This document shows, in pieces, positions 17,229 through 25,076 of a stretch of 64,000 bases of DNA. The stretch is from Fimbriimonas ginsengisoli (GTDB taxonomy: Bacteria > Armatimonadota > Fimbriimonadia > Fimbriimonadales > Fimbriimonadaceae). The translations under genes were made by a program, and so were the position numbers. The stretch spans positions 1 through 64,000 of the forward strand of contig JACOSL010000059.1 in NCBI GenBank assembly GCA_016179045.1. Reading direction: 5' to 3'. The notes beneath the pieces were generated by a model, which did no database searches, had not been told where the DNA came from, and worked only from the letters and a program-made list of their open reading frames with translations. Within the stretch, counting starts at the first letter, position 1; each line of letters begins with the position of its first letter.

Positions 17229-17860
17229 AGATGCTCTCCCAAACGCATCTCGAATTCCTCCATGCCGATTCGACGGAACTGGACCCTATCCCCGGCACAA
17301 ATCGGGAAGAATCCTCGGTCGGGATCGGCGATCACGAGCGGCGTTTCCCCAAGAATTCGCCACCCGCCGGGCGTTTCCTGCGGATAGATGCCGGTGCACA
17401 AGCCGGTAAGAGCAACCGACCCAGGCTCAGTGCGCAGGCGCGGCTCGGCCAATCGAGGTACACCTTGCAAGGGTGGCGGGAGGTCGCCGAGGTAGGGAAA
17501 GCCGGGCGAAAATCCAATCGCGCGGCAACTGTAGGCGACCGACGTGTGCAGCGTCACGACCTCATCTTCATCGAGGCTCGTCAGTGCCGCAATCTCGCTC
17601 AGGTCGCGGCCAAGCTCGTAGCAAACCGGGATTTCGTGGAGGCGGCCCGGCGAGCCCTCCGACGGGCAACCCTGCGCCACCTCGTGCACCCAAGCCCAGT
17701 CGACCTCACCCCGCACGTAGAGACCCACGGTTTCGAAGGCTGGTGCTGCCTCAACGAACCACGGAACACTCATGCGGTTAAGTTCGTCCGCTAATACGAA
17801 AGCAGGCGAATCGAGATCGCGCAGAAGAAAGCACTGATCGCCAAGGGGCTCAACTCGCAT
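17225..17860 (-). CDS. pxpB: 5-oxoprolinase subunit PxpB (KipI/AHS1 family)
   Basis: This 211-aa protein belongs to the KipI/allophanate hydrolase subunit 1 family, which couples ATP use to 5-oxoproline hydrolysis with PxpA and PxpC. Diagnostic elements are LGDQCFLLRD at the N-terminus, IPVCYELGRDLSEIA (about 96-110), the HTSVAYSCRAIGFSPGFPYLG block (about 123-143) and GLCTGIYPQETPGGWRILG (about 170-188). It is the first gene of the operon and is divergent from dut, with only 22 nt between the two start codons, so their promoters must overlap. Confidence 0.92.
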   Translation of the reverse strand: MRVEPLGDQCFLLRDLDSPAFVLADELNRMSVPWFVEAAPAFETVGLYVRGEVDWAWVHEVAQGCPSEGSPGRLHEIPVCYELGRDLSEIAALTSLDEDEVVTLHTSVAYSCRAIGFSPGFPYLGDLPPPLQGVPRLAEPRLRTEPGSVALTGLCTGIYPQETPGGWRILGETPLVIADPDRGFFPICAGDRVQFRRIGMEEFEMRLGEHL

Positions 17861-17870
17861 TCATTTCGAG

Positions 17871-17876
17871 TATGTT
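17871..17876 (+). promoter_or_regulatory. -10 box TATGTT, leaderless-type, for dut
   Basis: TATGTT is followed by 6 nt (CTAGCC) and GTG 17883. It lies in the 22-nt gap between the divergent pxpB and dut starts. Confidence 0.55.
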
Positions 17877-17882
17877 CTAGCC

Positions 17883-18359
17883 GTGCGCGACCTTTCCGAT
17901 CCGCTTAGCGAGCAGCTCAAGGTGTCGGAAATCGTGCCGATTCGGCTCGTGATGGGCTCAGGGGCGACGCGTCCTGAGTATCGGACGGCGGGCGCCGCTG
18001 GAATGGACTTATGCGCCAGCGAGGACGTGGAGCTGGCCCCGCTTGAGCGCAAACTCGTGCCGACCGGCTTGCGTGTTGCGATCCCGTGCGGCTTCGAGGG
18101 CCAGGTACGGCCCCGATCCGGGTTGGCCTTGCGGCACGGCCTCGGGATGGTTAACGCGCCAGGCACGATCGATTCGGACTATCGGGGCGAGATCGGCCTG
18201 ATCCTCGTGAACTGGGGAACTGAGACCGTTCGGCTTGCGCGCGGCGACAGGATAGCGCAACTTGTGATCGCCCCCGTTGCGAAGGCCGACTGGGTTGTCG
18301 GCCAGTCCCTCGACCCAACCGACCGTGGGGAGGGCGGCTTTGGAAGCACCGGCGCCTGA
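17883..18359 (+). CDS. dut: dUTP diphosphatase
   Basis: dUTPase hydrolyses dUTP to dUMP, which prevents uracil incorporation and supplies dTMP synthesis. The 158-aa trimeric-type enzyme shows all five motifs: AAGMDLCASED (motif 1), RPRSGLALRHG (motif 2), NAPGTIDSDYRGEI (motif 3, catalytic Asp and Tyr), RGDRIAQLVI (motif 4) and RGEGGFGSTG (motif 5). GTG 17883 is supported by the TATGTT box 6 nt upstream. The gene's last 20 nt overlap the next reading frame, whose RBS lies inside dut. Confidence 0.96.
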   Translation: MRDLSDPLSEQLKVSEIVPIRLVMGSGATRPEYRTAGAAGMDLCASEDVELAPLERKLVPTGLRVAIPCGFEGQVRPRSGLALRHGLGMVNAPGTIDSDYRGEIGLILVNWGTETVRLARGDRIAQLVIAPVAKADWVVGQSLDPTDRGEGGFGSTGA

Positions 18360-19533
18360 GAAGAAGTTCAACATCTGCGACCGCTGTTTCGCCAGCGTTC
18401 CCGTGACCCAGCCGTTCTGCCCCGAATGTGGCGCACCGCTGGGCAGCGAAGAACTCCTGACCAGGGACGCGGGCGAGACCGCGTACGCCGAACTAGCGCG
18501 AGCAAATCTGTTACGCATGCGAGGGGAATACAAGGAGGCCGAAGAACAATGCCTCGCCGTTCTGCGCCGCCTGCCCAACAACGCAGGCGCCAACACCCTG
18601 CTTGGCGACATCTGCGCGGAGCGCAACGACCTCGAACACGCGATGCAGTGGTACGAGTTGGCGGTGGACCTCTTGCCGGGCGACGCCGCGATTAAGCGAA
18701 AACTGGACAATGTCGCAGAACGGCTACGGACCGCCGAGGCGGCGGCGACCGCCCGCGATCTGGGGTTTCCCCGCTCAAGCTCCCAAAAGACTCGCTTTGT
18801 TCTTAGCTTGCTCCTGCCAATCCTGATGGTTGCGGTGGCGGCCTACTACATGGGTCAGAAACAGGGCGCTAAGCCGCCTTCAGCGGGCAACGCAAGCGTG
18901 ACTGCGCCGGTGGAGGCTCCTGCCCAGGGTAGCGGGACGGCCGGCGCCGAGAGGAGACCCGAGAACACGGCGGCGCTGGCCCTGGTTGGCGACACAGACC
19001 TCCTCGCCCAACTTCAGAAGGCTTCCACTGACGGGTACCGGGCTTACTTGGTATTCGAAGACCCGCGGGACAAGGCCCTCTTGCTGTGCTTCGGAGCGCT
19101 CGATGCCGACTACCGCTCGGTTGCTGCGCGCCTCGCTCGCTCGCTAACGGAACTGGCTCCTGACGCGCTCAGGGTAACGGTCCGTGGTCTGCGAGGAGGC
19201 AAGCTCGTGTACACCGCCGACGTTCTTCGTTCGCGGCTGAAGGAGGTCTCGGACCCGTCGTGGTCGGAGCAAAACTCCAAGGAGACCTGGGTCGACCACA
19301 TCTTGACCAACGAATGGACGGCCACGGACCTGACGCCTCCGGCAACGCCCCAACCCGAGCCGCAGACGCCCACGCAAGCACCGCAGTCCGCGCAACCTGC
19401 GGACGATAGCAAATCAACGGTCCCGGCCCCGAGCGACAAGGGCGCTGGCCAGCCGGAGTCGCCTCAGCCGAAGGAAACCCCGCCAACCACGGAGCCGCCC
19501 ACCAAGAGCGGAGACGGGACCCAGCAAGGGTAG
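18340..19533 (+). CDS. Zinc-ribbon and TPR protein with one transmembrane segment
   Basis: This 397-aa protein starts with a zinc ribbon (CDRCFASVPVTQPFCPECG, about 12-30), followed by two to three TPR-like helices (AYAELARANLLRMRGEYKEAEEQ; NAGANTLLGDICAERNDLEHAMQWYELAVDLLPGD). A single membrane span (FVLSLLLPILMVAVAAYYMG, about 150-169) leads to a soluble domain of about 130 residues and a Pro/Gln/Ser-rich C-terminal tail. The layout suggests a cytoplasmic sensor or assembly head with an extracytoplasmic domain. TTG 18340 is the likely start because GGGGAGGG lies 5-6 nt upstream; GTG 18325 is possible. It overlaps dut, so translation is probably coupled. No specific function is assigned. Confidence 0.7.
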   Translation: MEAPAPEKKFNICDRCFASVPVTQPFCPECGAPLGSEELLTRDAGETAYAELARANLLRMRGEYKEAEEQCLAVLRRLPNNAGANTLLGDICAERNDLEHAMQWYELAVDLLPGDAAIKRKLDNVAERLRTAEAAATARDLGFPRSSSQKTRFVLSLLLPILMVAVAAYYMGQKQGAKPPSAGNASVTAPVEAPAQGSGTAGAERRPENTAALALVGDTDLLAQLQKASTDGYRAYLVFEDPRDKALLLCFGALDADYRSVAARLARSLTELAPDALRVTVRGLRGGKLVYTADVLRSRLKEVSDPSWSEQNSKETWVDHILTNEWTATDLTPPATPQPEPQTPTQAPQSAQPADDSKSTVPAPSDKGAGQPESPQPKETPPTTEPPTKSGDGTQQG

Positions 19534-19675
19534 GATGTTAGGCGCTTAGCCTATGAGATCGACGGGATCGCTTCGCCAACCCGCCGGTGGACCCGTTACG
19601 CGTTCCACGGCCCAAGCCCAGTCGATCATCGAAGCAATCTCCGCGATTCCCGAGCAGGAATCGCAGCCCCAAACC

Positions 19676-21094
19676 ATGCCCAACGAAAGCTTTGACACCG
19701 ACCTTATCGTCATCGGCTCCGGCCCGGGAGGCTACGTGGGCGCGATCCGCGCCGCTCAACTCGGCGCCCGCGTGGCGTGCGTCGAGAAGGAGTATTTGGG
19801 AGGCACGTGCCTCAATTGGGGCTGCATCCCCTCCAAGGCGATGATCGCCTCGGTTGACCGCCTGCACCTAGTAAGGGAAGCCGACAAGCTGGGCGTAGTC
19901 GTCAAGGGCGAGGTCTCGATGGACTTCGAGAAGATGATGGCGAGGAAGGAAAAGATAGTCCAAACCCAGCGCGGCGGGGTCGGAGCCCTCTTCAAGAAGA
20001 ACGGCGTGGCCCATGTGGAGGGTTTTGCACGTTTCAAGGACGCCCACACGATCGAGGTTGAAAAGGACGGCAAGAAGACATCTCTTCGCGCCAAGAACTT
20101 CCTGCTCGCGATGGGCTCTTCGGTGATCCTCCTCGACATTCCTGGGCTCGAAGGCGGGCGCGAGGAAGGAATCTGGACCTCGGATGACGCAGTGATTGCC
20201 CCGTTCGTGCCCAAGCGGATGCTTATCCTGGGAGGCGGCGCGGTCGGCTGCGAGTTCGCGCACGTCTTCAACGGTCTCGATTCGGAAGTGACGCTGGTCG
20301 AGATGATGCCCAACCTCTTGCCGCTCATGGACACCGACCTTGGAGTGGAGCTCGGCAAGCTGCTGGGACGGCGGGGGGTCGCGGTCAAGACGGGGGCCAC
20401 CCTAGAAAAGTGCGAGCGGGCCAAGGGCGGCTGGAAGTGCACGATCAAGCGGGGCACGGAGACGGAGACGGTTGAGGCAGACGTGGTCCTGCTTGGAGTG
20501 GGTCGCAAAGCCAACACCGACGACATGAATCTGGAGCAGATCGGCGTAACGCTTCATCGGCGCGGCGTCGAGATCGTCGACGATTCCTTGCGGACGCACG
20601 TATCCAATATCTTTGCGATCGGCGATGTGACCGGACGCATCCAACTCGCGCACGTGGCCTCGATGGAAGGCATCCTTGCGGTCACGAACGCGATCCGGGG
20701 TGAGAGTCGGTTCTTCGACTACAAAGCGGTGCCGAACTGCGTGTACACCGCGCCCGAGGTCGCCTCTGTGGGCCTGACCCAAAACGAGGCCGAGTCCAAG
20801 GGTTACGAGGTGGCGCTAGGCAAGTTCTTCTTCCGGCCCCTCGGAAAAGCGATGGCGACGCAGGAGCAGGACGGCTTCGTGAAGGTGGTGTGCGAGCGAA
20901 AATACGGCGAGGTGTTGGGCGTGCACATGATCGGCGCCCACGTTACCGACATGATCCACGAGGGGGTCGTGGCGCTCAAGCTCGAGGCTACGCTCGACAC
21001 TATGATCGATTCGATCCACGCGCACCCGACGATGTCGGAAGCGGTGCTCGAGGCCTTCGAGGACGCGGCCGGGCACTCCATCCACAAGATCTGA
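19676..21094 (+). CDS. lpdA: Dihydrolipoyl dehydrogenase
   Basis: This 472-aa FAD enzyme reoxidises dihydrolipoamide in 2-oxoacid dehydrogenase or glycine cleavage complexes, producing NADH. The FAD-binding [17 protein letters not shown] is at about 14-30. The redox-active disulfide is in [13 protein letters not shown] (about 42-54). The NAD site [10 protein letters not shown] is near 187, the second FAD motif IFAIGDVTG near 310, and the C-terminal catalytic HAHPTMSE has His and Glu near 450. ATG 19676 gives the normal family start; an upstream in-frame extension of 41 codons shows no homology. queF begins within its stop codon. The E1/E2 partner genes are not in the window. Confidence 0.95.
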   Translation: MPNESFDTDLIVIGSGPGGYVGAIRAAQLGARVACVEKEYLGGTCLNWGCIPSKAMIASVDRLHLVREADKLGVVVKGEVSMDFEKMMARKEKIVQTQRGGVGALFKKNGVAHVEGFARFKDAHTIEVEKDGKKTSLRAKNFLLAMGSSVILLDIPGLEGGREEGIWTSDDAVIAPFVPKRMLILGGGAVGCEFAHVFNGLDSEVTLVEMMPNLLPLMDTDLGVELGKLLGRRGVAVKTGATLEKCERAKGGWKCTIKRGTETETVEADVVLLGVGRKANTDDMNLEQIGVTLHRRGVEIVDDSLRTHVSNIFAIGDVTGRIQLAHVASMEGILAVTNAIRGESRFFDYKAVPNCVYTAPEVASVGLTQNEAESKGYEVALGKFFFRPLGKAMATQEQDGFVKVVCERKYGEVLGVHMIGAHVTDMIHEGVVALKLEATLDTMIDSIHAHPTMSEAVLEAFEDAAGHSIHKI

Positions 21095-21453
21095 TGCTCG
21101 AGACCTTTCCCAACCCGGCGGCGGAGCGCGACTACGCGATCCTGCACCTCTGCCCCGAATTCACGAGCCTCTGCCCAAATACGGGGCAGCCGGACTTTGC
21201 CACCATCGAGCTGGAGTACGTCCCGGATCGGCTGTGCATCGAGCTCAAGTCGCTCAAGCTGTACTACTTCACTTTTCGCGACCAAGGCATTTATTTCGAG
21301 GCGGTGGTTAATCGGCTGTTGGGGGAGCTTTCCGCTTGCTGTCAGCCCCGATGGATGCGAGTTACGGGTCGTTTCAACGTGCGTGGCGGGATCTCTTCGG
21401 TTGTGGTGGCCGAGACCGGTCCTAGACCCGAACGATCGCCGCGGGCGTCGTAA
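21094..21453 (+). CDS. queF: NADPH-dependent 7-cyano-7-deazaguanine (preQ0) reductase
   Basis: QueF reduces the nitrile of preQ0 to preQ1 with NADPH, the step before tRNA insertion in queuosine synthesis. This is the short, single-domain (B. subtilis-type) form of 119 aa. The signature [19 protein letters not shown] (about 20-38) contains the catalytic Cys. [20 protein letters not shown] carries the family QueF motif, with the substrate-binding Glu in FE. ATG 21094 overlaps the lpdA stop (TGATG). The 3' end overlaps the convergent PhoPQ-related gene by 32 nt. The partner enzyme Tgt is encoded at 37.9-39.0 kb. Confidence 0.95.
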   Translation: MLETFPNPAAERDYAILHLCPEFTSLCPNTGQPDFATIELEYVPDRLCIELKSLKLYYFTFRDQGIYFEAVVNRLLGELSACCQPRWMRVTGRFNVRGGISSVVVAETGPRPERSPRAS

Positions 21454-22612
21454 GGCGAAATTCCCGGCCCTCCCGCCGATAGCGCATCTCAACAAAGCTG
21501 GCCAAGTTTCGTAGGCGCGGAGTCGCCACGCAGGATAGCCGGTCCAATCTCGTGGCGTTCCAGACGCTCTCTCGAAAGTCAAGCGAATCCGATTCGGCGG
21601 TCCAAAGAGACAGCGAATGAAGGTCTTCCCCGCCCGTTTCGAGTTCGAAGCCCCAACTTCCGTCCATGAGGCCCGCCCGCCATTCCGGTCGCGGCAACTC
21701 AAATCGCCCGGCGCATGAGAGCGCAAAGGCGCAAAGAGCCTCGTCCGCCTGAACCTGGTCGCCGAGCAGATGCCCCGCGTTGGGCACCAGCGATGCCCAT
21801 TTCGGTGCGGGCAACTGCTCCCAGTACAGACTCAGGGCATCCACCTGCCAGTAGGGATCGTTCGCCCCGTTCACGATCAGCACGGGCGACGCAAACCGCC
21901 CTCGGTAGGAAAACGGATCGACGATGGCGCTCAGGCGTCGGCCTATGGGCGTTTCCGATCGCTCGGGCAGCCGTCGGCTGGTGTACGGCTCGATCATTTC
22001 GCTGTAAGCGCCCCAGGTTTCCATCTGATGGGCCAGCTGCGCGCGAACGTTGAGGTTGTCGATAACCATCGGGCAGATGCCCGCCAGGCGTTGGTCCCCT
22101 GTTGCTGGGAGCATCCAAGCCGCCCAGCCGCGCTTGCTCATGCCGGTCACGACAAAGCGGCTCAGCCTCCCGTCCGAAATCGCCCCCAGGACGTCCATGG
22201 CGGCGAGGCCGGCCCGGGCCATCGGCAAGATCAGGGGCCAATCGGGTTCGCCCGTGTCGAGAAACCGCTCGTAGGTGTGAGCCACCAAGTCGTCTTCCCA
22301 AAGATCGAACAGCGGTTGGTTTGGCAAGCCAAAGAGCGTGGCGACGGGCAAGCCGGTCGAGCGCGCCAACGCCGTTTGCTTGGCAAGGTCCGCCTCGTTG
22401 GGCTCGCCTCCAGTGAGGATAAGAACGGCGGTGTCTGGGTCCCCTAGATCATCGACCGTGAGGATGTGATTCCAGTCGATCCCCCGCCACACCTGACTCC
22501 GCAACTCGTAAACGCCCTCACCGGCGGGGCGCCAACGAGCCTGACCCGCAGTCGCAGCGAGGTAGTCGGCCAACTCGAGCGGGGCTTCAATTTCGGCGGC
22601 GGAGCCAGGCAT
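21422..22612 (-). CDS. PhoPQ-activated pathogenicity-related family hydrolase
   Basis: This 396-aa alpha/beta-hydrolase-like protein belongs to the PhoPQ_related (AprA/PqaA-like) family. Family blocks visible are the N-terminal [31 protein letters not shown] (the nucleophile-elbow region, usually TGxSKRGW), [21 protein letters not shown] (a late Asp region) and VPNAGHLL (probable catalytic His). No signal peptide is seen, unlike many homologues. ATG 22612 is supported by a TAACTT box 7 nt upstream; GTG 22630 would extend it by six codons. The natural substrate of the family is not known. It follows the Fur-like gene by 28 nt. Confidence 0.83.
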   Translation of the reverse strand: MPGSAAEIEAPLELADYLAATAGQARWRPAGEGVYELRSQVWRGIDWNHILTVDDLGDPDTAVLILTGGEPNEADLAKQTALARSTGLPVATLFGLPNQPLFDLWEDDLVAHTYERFLDTGEPDWPLILPMARAGLAAMDVLGAISDGRLSRFVVTGMSKRGWAAWMLPATGDQRLAGICPMVIDNLNVRAQLAHQMETWGAYSEMIEPYTSRRLPERSETPIGRRLSAIVDPFSYRGRFASPVLIVNGANDPYWQVDALSLYWEQLPAPKWASLVPNAGHLLGDQVQADEALCAFALSCAGRFELPRPEWRAGLMDGSWGFELETGGEDLHSLSLWTAESDSLDFRESVWNATRLDRLSCVATPRLRNLASFVEMRYRREGREFRLTTPAAIVRV

Positions 22613-22619
22613 CTCAGCC

Positions 22620-22625
22620 AAGTTA
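22620..22625 (-). promoter_or_regulatory. -10 box TAACTT, leaderless-type, before the PhoPQ-related gene
   Basis: On the minus strand TAACTT is followed by 7 nt (GGCTGAG) and ATG 22612. It lies inside the longer reading frame that starts at GTG 22630. Confidence 0.45.
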
Positions 22626-22640
22626 CCCACGCCGAGCGGC

Positions 22641-23153
22641 CTACGCGCGTTTCTGACAGCGCGGGCAGTTCGAGCAGGTGAGCTCGACCTTTATGCTCGT
22701 CATCGGCAAGTTAGCGGGCTTTCCTTGGCCCCGCAGCATTTCGACCAGCGCAGCGGACGTCGCCAGCTCATGCACTCGCTGGCACCGCTCGCAAACGACG
22801 ACTTGGGTGGTCCGCTCCTGCGGATCGAAAATTCGCGCCGGAAAATATCCATCCACAAGGCCGATCCGGTGGACGATACCAAGGTCGAGCAAGGTCGATA
22901 AGATACGGTACACGCTCACGACGTCGATCTTGCCGCCCGCTTTCATGATCTTGTCATGGATCGCGTATGCGCTCATCGCAAATTCGGCATCGGCCAGGGC
23001 GCGCACAACCTGCACCCTCGGCATCGTGATTCGGAGACCGGCCACGCGAAGCTCGGTGAGGGCGTGCTCTTCGTACCGAAGTGCGGCGTCCAAAAGCTCC
23101 AGATCTAGGTTGACCTCGTCGCGCGCTGACGTTTTGCTCTTCAACGAATTCAT
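22641..23153 (-). CDS. Fur/Zur-family transcriptional regulator, atypical metal site
   Basis: This 170-aa Fur-superfamily protein has an N-terminal winged helix (about 38-95: AGLRITMPRVQVVRAL, DVVSVYRILSTLLDLGIVHR) and a C-terminal dimerisation domain. The structural zinc cysteines appear retained (VCERC near 124 and CSNCPRC near the end). The histidine-rich sensing segment normally found just before the first CxxC is replaced by FDPQERTTQVVV, so the usual regulatory metal ligands appear to be missing. Whether it senses metal, peroxide or something else is unclear. It is transcribed divergently from the 64-aa protein gene, with two palindromes between them. ATG 23153 has no strong RBS. Confidence 0.88.
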   Translation of the reverse strand: MNSLKSKTSARDEVNLDLELLDAALRYEEHALTELRVAGLRITMPRVQVVRALADAEFAMSAYAIHDKIMKAGGKIDVVSVYRILSTLLDLGIVHRIGLVDGYFPARIFDPQERTTQVVVCERCQRVHELATSAALVEMLRGQGKPANLPMTSIKVELTCSNCPRCQKRA

Positions 23154-23256
23154 GGTGTACCTAGCCCTACGAATACTAGACCGATTTCATCACCGTTTTG
23201 GAGGGAGGACCTAGTCTTGCGCGCGCCGCAATTTCTTTCCAGTGGGCCGCTGCAAA

Positions 23257-23272
23257 AATTTTCGTGAAAATT
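23257..23272. promoter_or_regulatory. Palindrome AATTTTC-GT-GAAAATT
   Basis: This perfect 7-2-7 inverted repeat is AT-rich and lies between the Fur-like gene and the 64-aa protein gene. It is 3 nt away from a second palindrome. It is a plausible binding site for the adjacent Fur-like regulator, although it does not match the standard Fur or PerR box. Confidence 0.5.
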
Positions 23273-23274
23273 AG

Positions 23275-23286
23275 GTTCCTAGGAAC
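23275..23286. promoter_or_regulatory. Palindrome GTTCCTAGGAAC abutting TTGACA
   Basis: This perfect 12-bp palindrome is followed directly by TTGACA (23287-23292), a consensus -35 hexamer. A GATAAT box follows at 23314-23319 with a 21-nt spacer, longer than normal, so the exact promoter is uncertain. Confidence 0.5.
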
Positions 23287-23362
23287 TTGACATTGTGTTA
23301 TCCTGGGTTGGAAGATAATCCACGACCGTCCGGCGCAGGGTCGCCGGGCTGAAGGAGGACGA

Positions 23363-23557
23363 ATGCAGTTCTACAACCTGAAGACTCGCTCACATATCGA
23401 CGTGCCGGAATCTGAGGTTCGCAAGACCAAGATGGTCCGCAAGACGAAGTCAGGCGAGCAGGTGCGCTACGCACTCACCGCGAACTACGGGGGGAGCAAG
23501 CTGTACAAGTTCGTGAACGAGGCGGCCTACAAGGCGTCCGGAGCCCGAGAGGTCTGA
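23363..23557 (+). CDS. Small basic protein (64 aa), conserved-looking, function unknown
   Basis: This 64-aa, Lys/Arg/Tyr-rich protein begins MQFYNLKTRSHIDVPES. It continues with MVRKTKSGEQVRYALTA and ends KLYKFVNEAAYKASG. It resembles a widespread family of small proteins that start with a FYNLKTR-like motif. I cannot name a function, and it is not L31 or L33. AAGGAGG 7 nt before ATG 23363 is one of the best Shine-Dalgarno sequences in the window. The gene has its own promoter region with two palindromes and a strong intrinsic terminator, which indicates high monocistronic expression. The charge suggests nucleic-acid or ribosome association, but this is only inference. Confidence 0.75.
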   Translation: MQFYNLKTRSHIDVPESEVRKTKMVRKTKSGEQVRYALTANYGGSKLYKFVNEAAYKASGAREV

Positions 23558-23574
23558 TCGCTTCAAGTGACGGT

Positions 23575-23618
23575 GGCGGGGCGTGGGGCGCAAGCTCCGC
23601 GCCCCGCCCGTCTTTTTC
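23575..23618 (+). terminator. Intrinsic terminator with T-tract
   Basis: The stem GGCGGGGCG (23575-23583) pairs with CGCCCCGCC (23600-23608) and is followed by TCTTTTT (23611-23617). It is the only classical hairpin plus T-tract terminator I see in the window, and it lies just after the 64-aa protein gene. Confidence 0.8.
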
Positions 23619-23658
23619 GACGACTGAACTGCATCCGGCAACGTCCGTCAAGGCGAAT

Positions 23659-25050
23659 ATGCCACTCCAAACGGAGCGTGAGAAGGGCGCGCATCTGCTC
23701 CGGCGGTTCGGCTTGGGGGCCAGCGAAGCCGAGCTCGACTACTACCTTCGCGGCGGGATTAGCGGCGCGATCGACAAGCTGCTGAATTACGAATCAGCCG
23801 ACGAGGGCTTCAACCTCCCCATCGAAAGCCTTGCCCGCGATAAGAATGGGCGCGTGCCCATGCCTGCCGTGATCGGGTGGTGGCTCGTGCGCCTCACACA
23901 GACTCGGCGACCCTTGCAAGAGCGGATGACCCTGTTCTGGCACAACCACTTCGCCACAAGCGCAGAAAAGGTGAAGGGGCCGATGCTAATGTTCGGCCAA
24001 AACGAGATCCTTCGCAAGAACGCGGTCGGGAACTTCGGCACGCTGCTCGCCGAGGTCAGCAAAGATCCCGCCATGCTGTTCTGGCTCGACAACCAGTACA
24101 ACGTTAGAGGCAAGGCGAACGAGAACTTCGCGCGCGAGGTGATGGAGCTCTTCACGCTCGGCATCGGCCACTACACCGAGCGGGACATCCAGGAGTCGGC
24201 CCGCGCCTTCACGGGCTGGGGCATCGGGCGGACGCGACCCGAGGAGGGGCGGCCGCCTTCGGCCACCTTCGTGTTCCGGCCTCGACAACACGACGACGGC
24301 GACAAGACGTTCTTCGGACAGACCGGGCCGTTCGGCGGCGAGGACATCCTGAAGATGCTCACCGACAACCCGCGCACGAGCGAATACGTCGCGTCCAAGA
24401 TGTGGCGGTTCTTCGCCTATCCCGATCCGGAGCCGGAACTGGTCTCGCGGCTGGCGGCCATCTTCCGCCAGAGCGGGCTGGAAATAAAGTCGCTGCTTAG
24501 GGCGATCATTACGTCGCCCGAGTTCTATTCAGAGCGCGCGGAACGGGCGATCTACAAGAATCCAGTCGACTTCGTGATCGTGACCGCCCGTCAGATGGGC
24601 CTCGGTGAGCTCCTAGGCGCTTCCGAAGGGAGCGGCCTGCGCGGCCTCGGCCCGATGACCCAGGTCAACCAGGCGCTAAAGGGAATGGGGATGCAGCTGT
24701 TCTACCCGCCCGACGTGGCGGGATGGGACCAGGGGGCGGCGTGGATCACCACCGCCACCATGGTGGAGCGCATCGGCTGGGCCGACCGGCTGTTTCCCTC
24801 CCGGCCCGGGCAGCGGGCGGTGCTTCCGCTGGACGCATACGGCTTGTTCGAGGCCGATCCGAGCGCGGAAGGGGTAGTTTCCAAGCTGGTTTCGCTCTTC
24901 GACGCTCCGCTGCCTGAATCCAAGCGGCGAGGTCTGCTCGACGCGGCGGTTAAGGCGTCGGGCGGACGGGTTGGGCGCGAGAACGCCAATGCCACCGCGT
25001 CGGCGGTGGCGAGGCTTATCTTCGCCGCGCCTGAGTTCCAGTTCTGCTAA
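23659..25050 (+). CDS. DUF1800 domain-containing protein
   Basis: This 463-aa protein matches the DUF1800 family throughout. Visible blocks are HLLRRFGLGASEAELDYYL at the N-terminus, PLQERMTLFWHNHFATSAEKV, FARELMELFTLGIGHYTE-like (here FAREVMELFTLGIGHYTE), the RAFTGW motif, and the C-terminal PDVAGWDQGAAWITTATMVERI. Homologues are usually encoded next to a DUF1501 sulfatase-like partner and are linked to export or surface functions. No DUF1501 gene is adjacent here. There is no obvious signal peptide. ATG 23659 lacks a strong RBS. Molecular function is unknown. Confidence 0.88.
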   Translation: MPLQTEREKGAHLLRRFGLGASEAELDYYLRGGISGAIDKLLNYESADEGFNLPIESLARDKNGRVPMPAVIGWWLVRLTQTRRPLQERMTLFWHNHFATSAEKVKGPMLMFGQNEILRKNAVGNFGTLLAEVSKDPAMLFWLDNQYNVRGKANENFAREVMELFTLGIGHYTERDIQESARAFTGWGIGRTRPEEGRPPSATFVFRPRQHDDGDKTFFGQTGPFGGEDILKMLTDNPRTSEYVASKMWRFFAYPDPEPELVSRLAAIFRQSGLEIKSLLRAIITSPEFYSERAERAIYKNPVDFVIVTARQMGLGELLGASEGSGLRGLGPMTQVNQALKGMGMQLFYPPDVAGWDQGAAWITTATMVERIGWADRLFPSRPGQRAVLPLDAYGLFEADPSAEGVVSKLVSLFDAPLPESKRRGLLDAAVKASGGRVGRENANATASAVARLIFAAPEFQFC

Positions 25051-25061
25051 TACCGCCCCGG

Positions 25062-25067
25062 TAAACT
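25062..25067 (+). promoter_or_regulatory. -10-like box TAAACT before tyrS
   Basis: TAAACT ends 9 nt before ATG 25077, and the GC-only spacer carries no Shine-Dalgarno sequence. No T-box leader fits in the 26 nt after the DUF1800 gene. Confidence 0.4.
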
Positions 25068-25076
25068 CGCGCCCCG

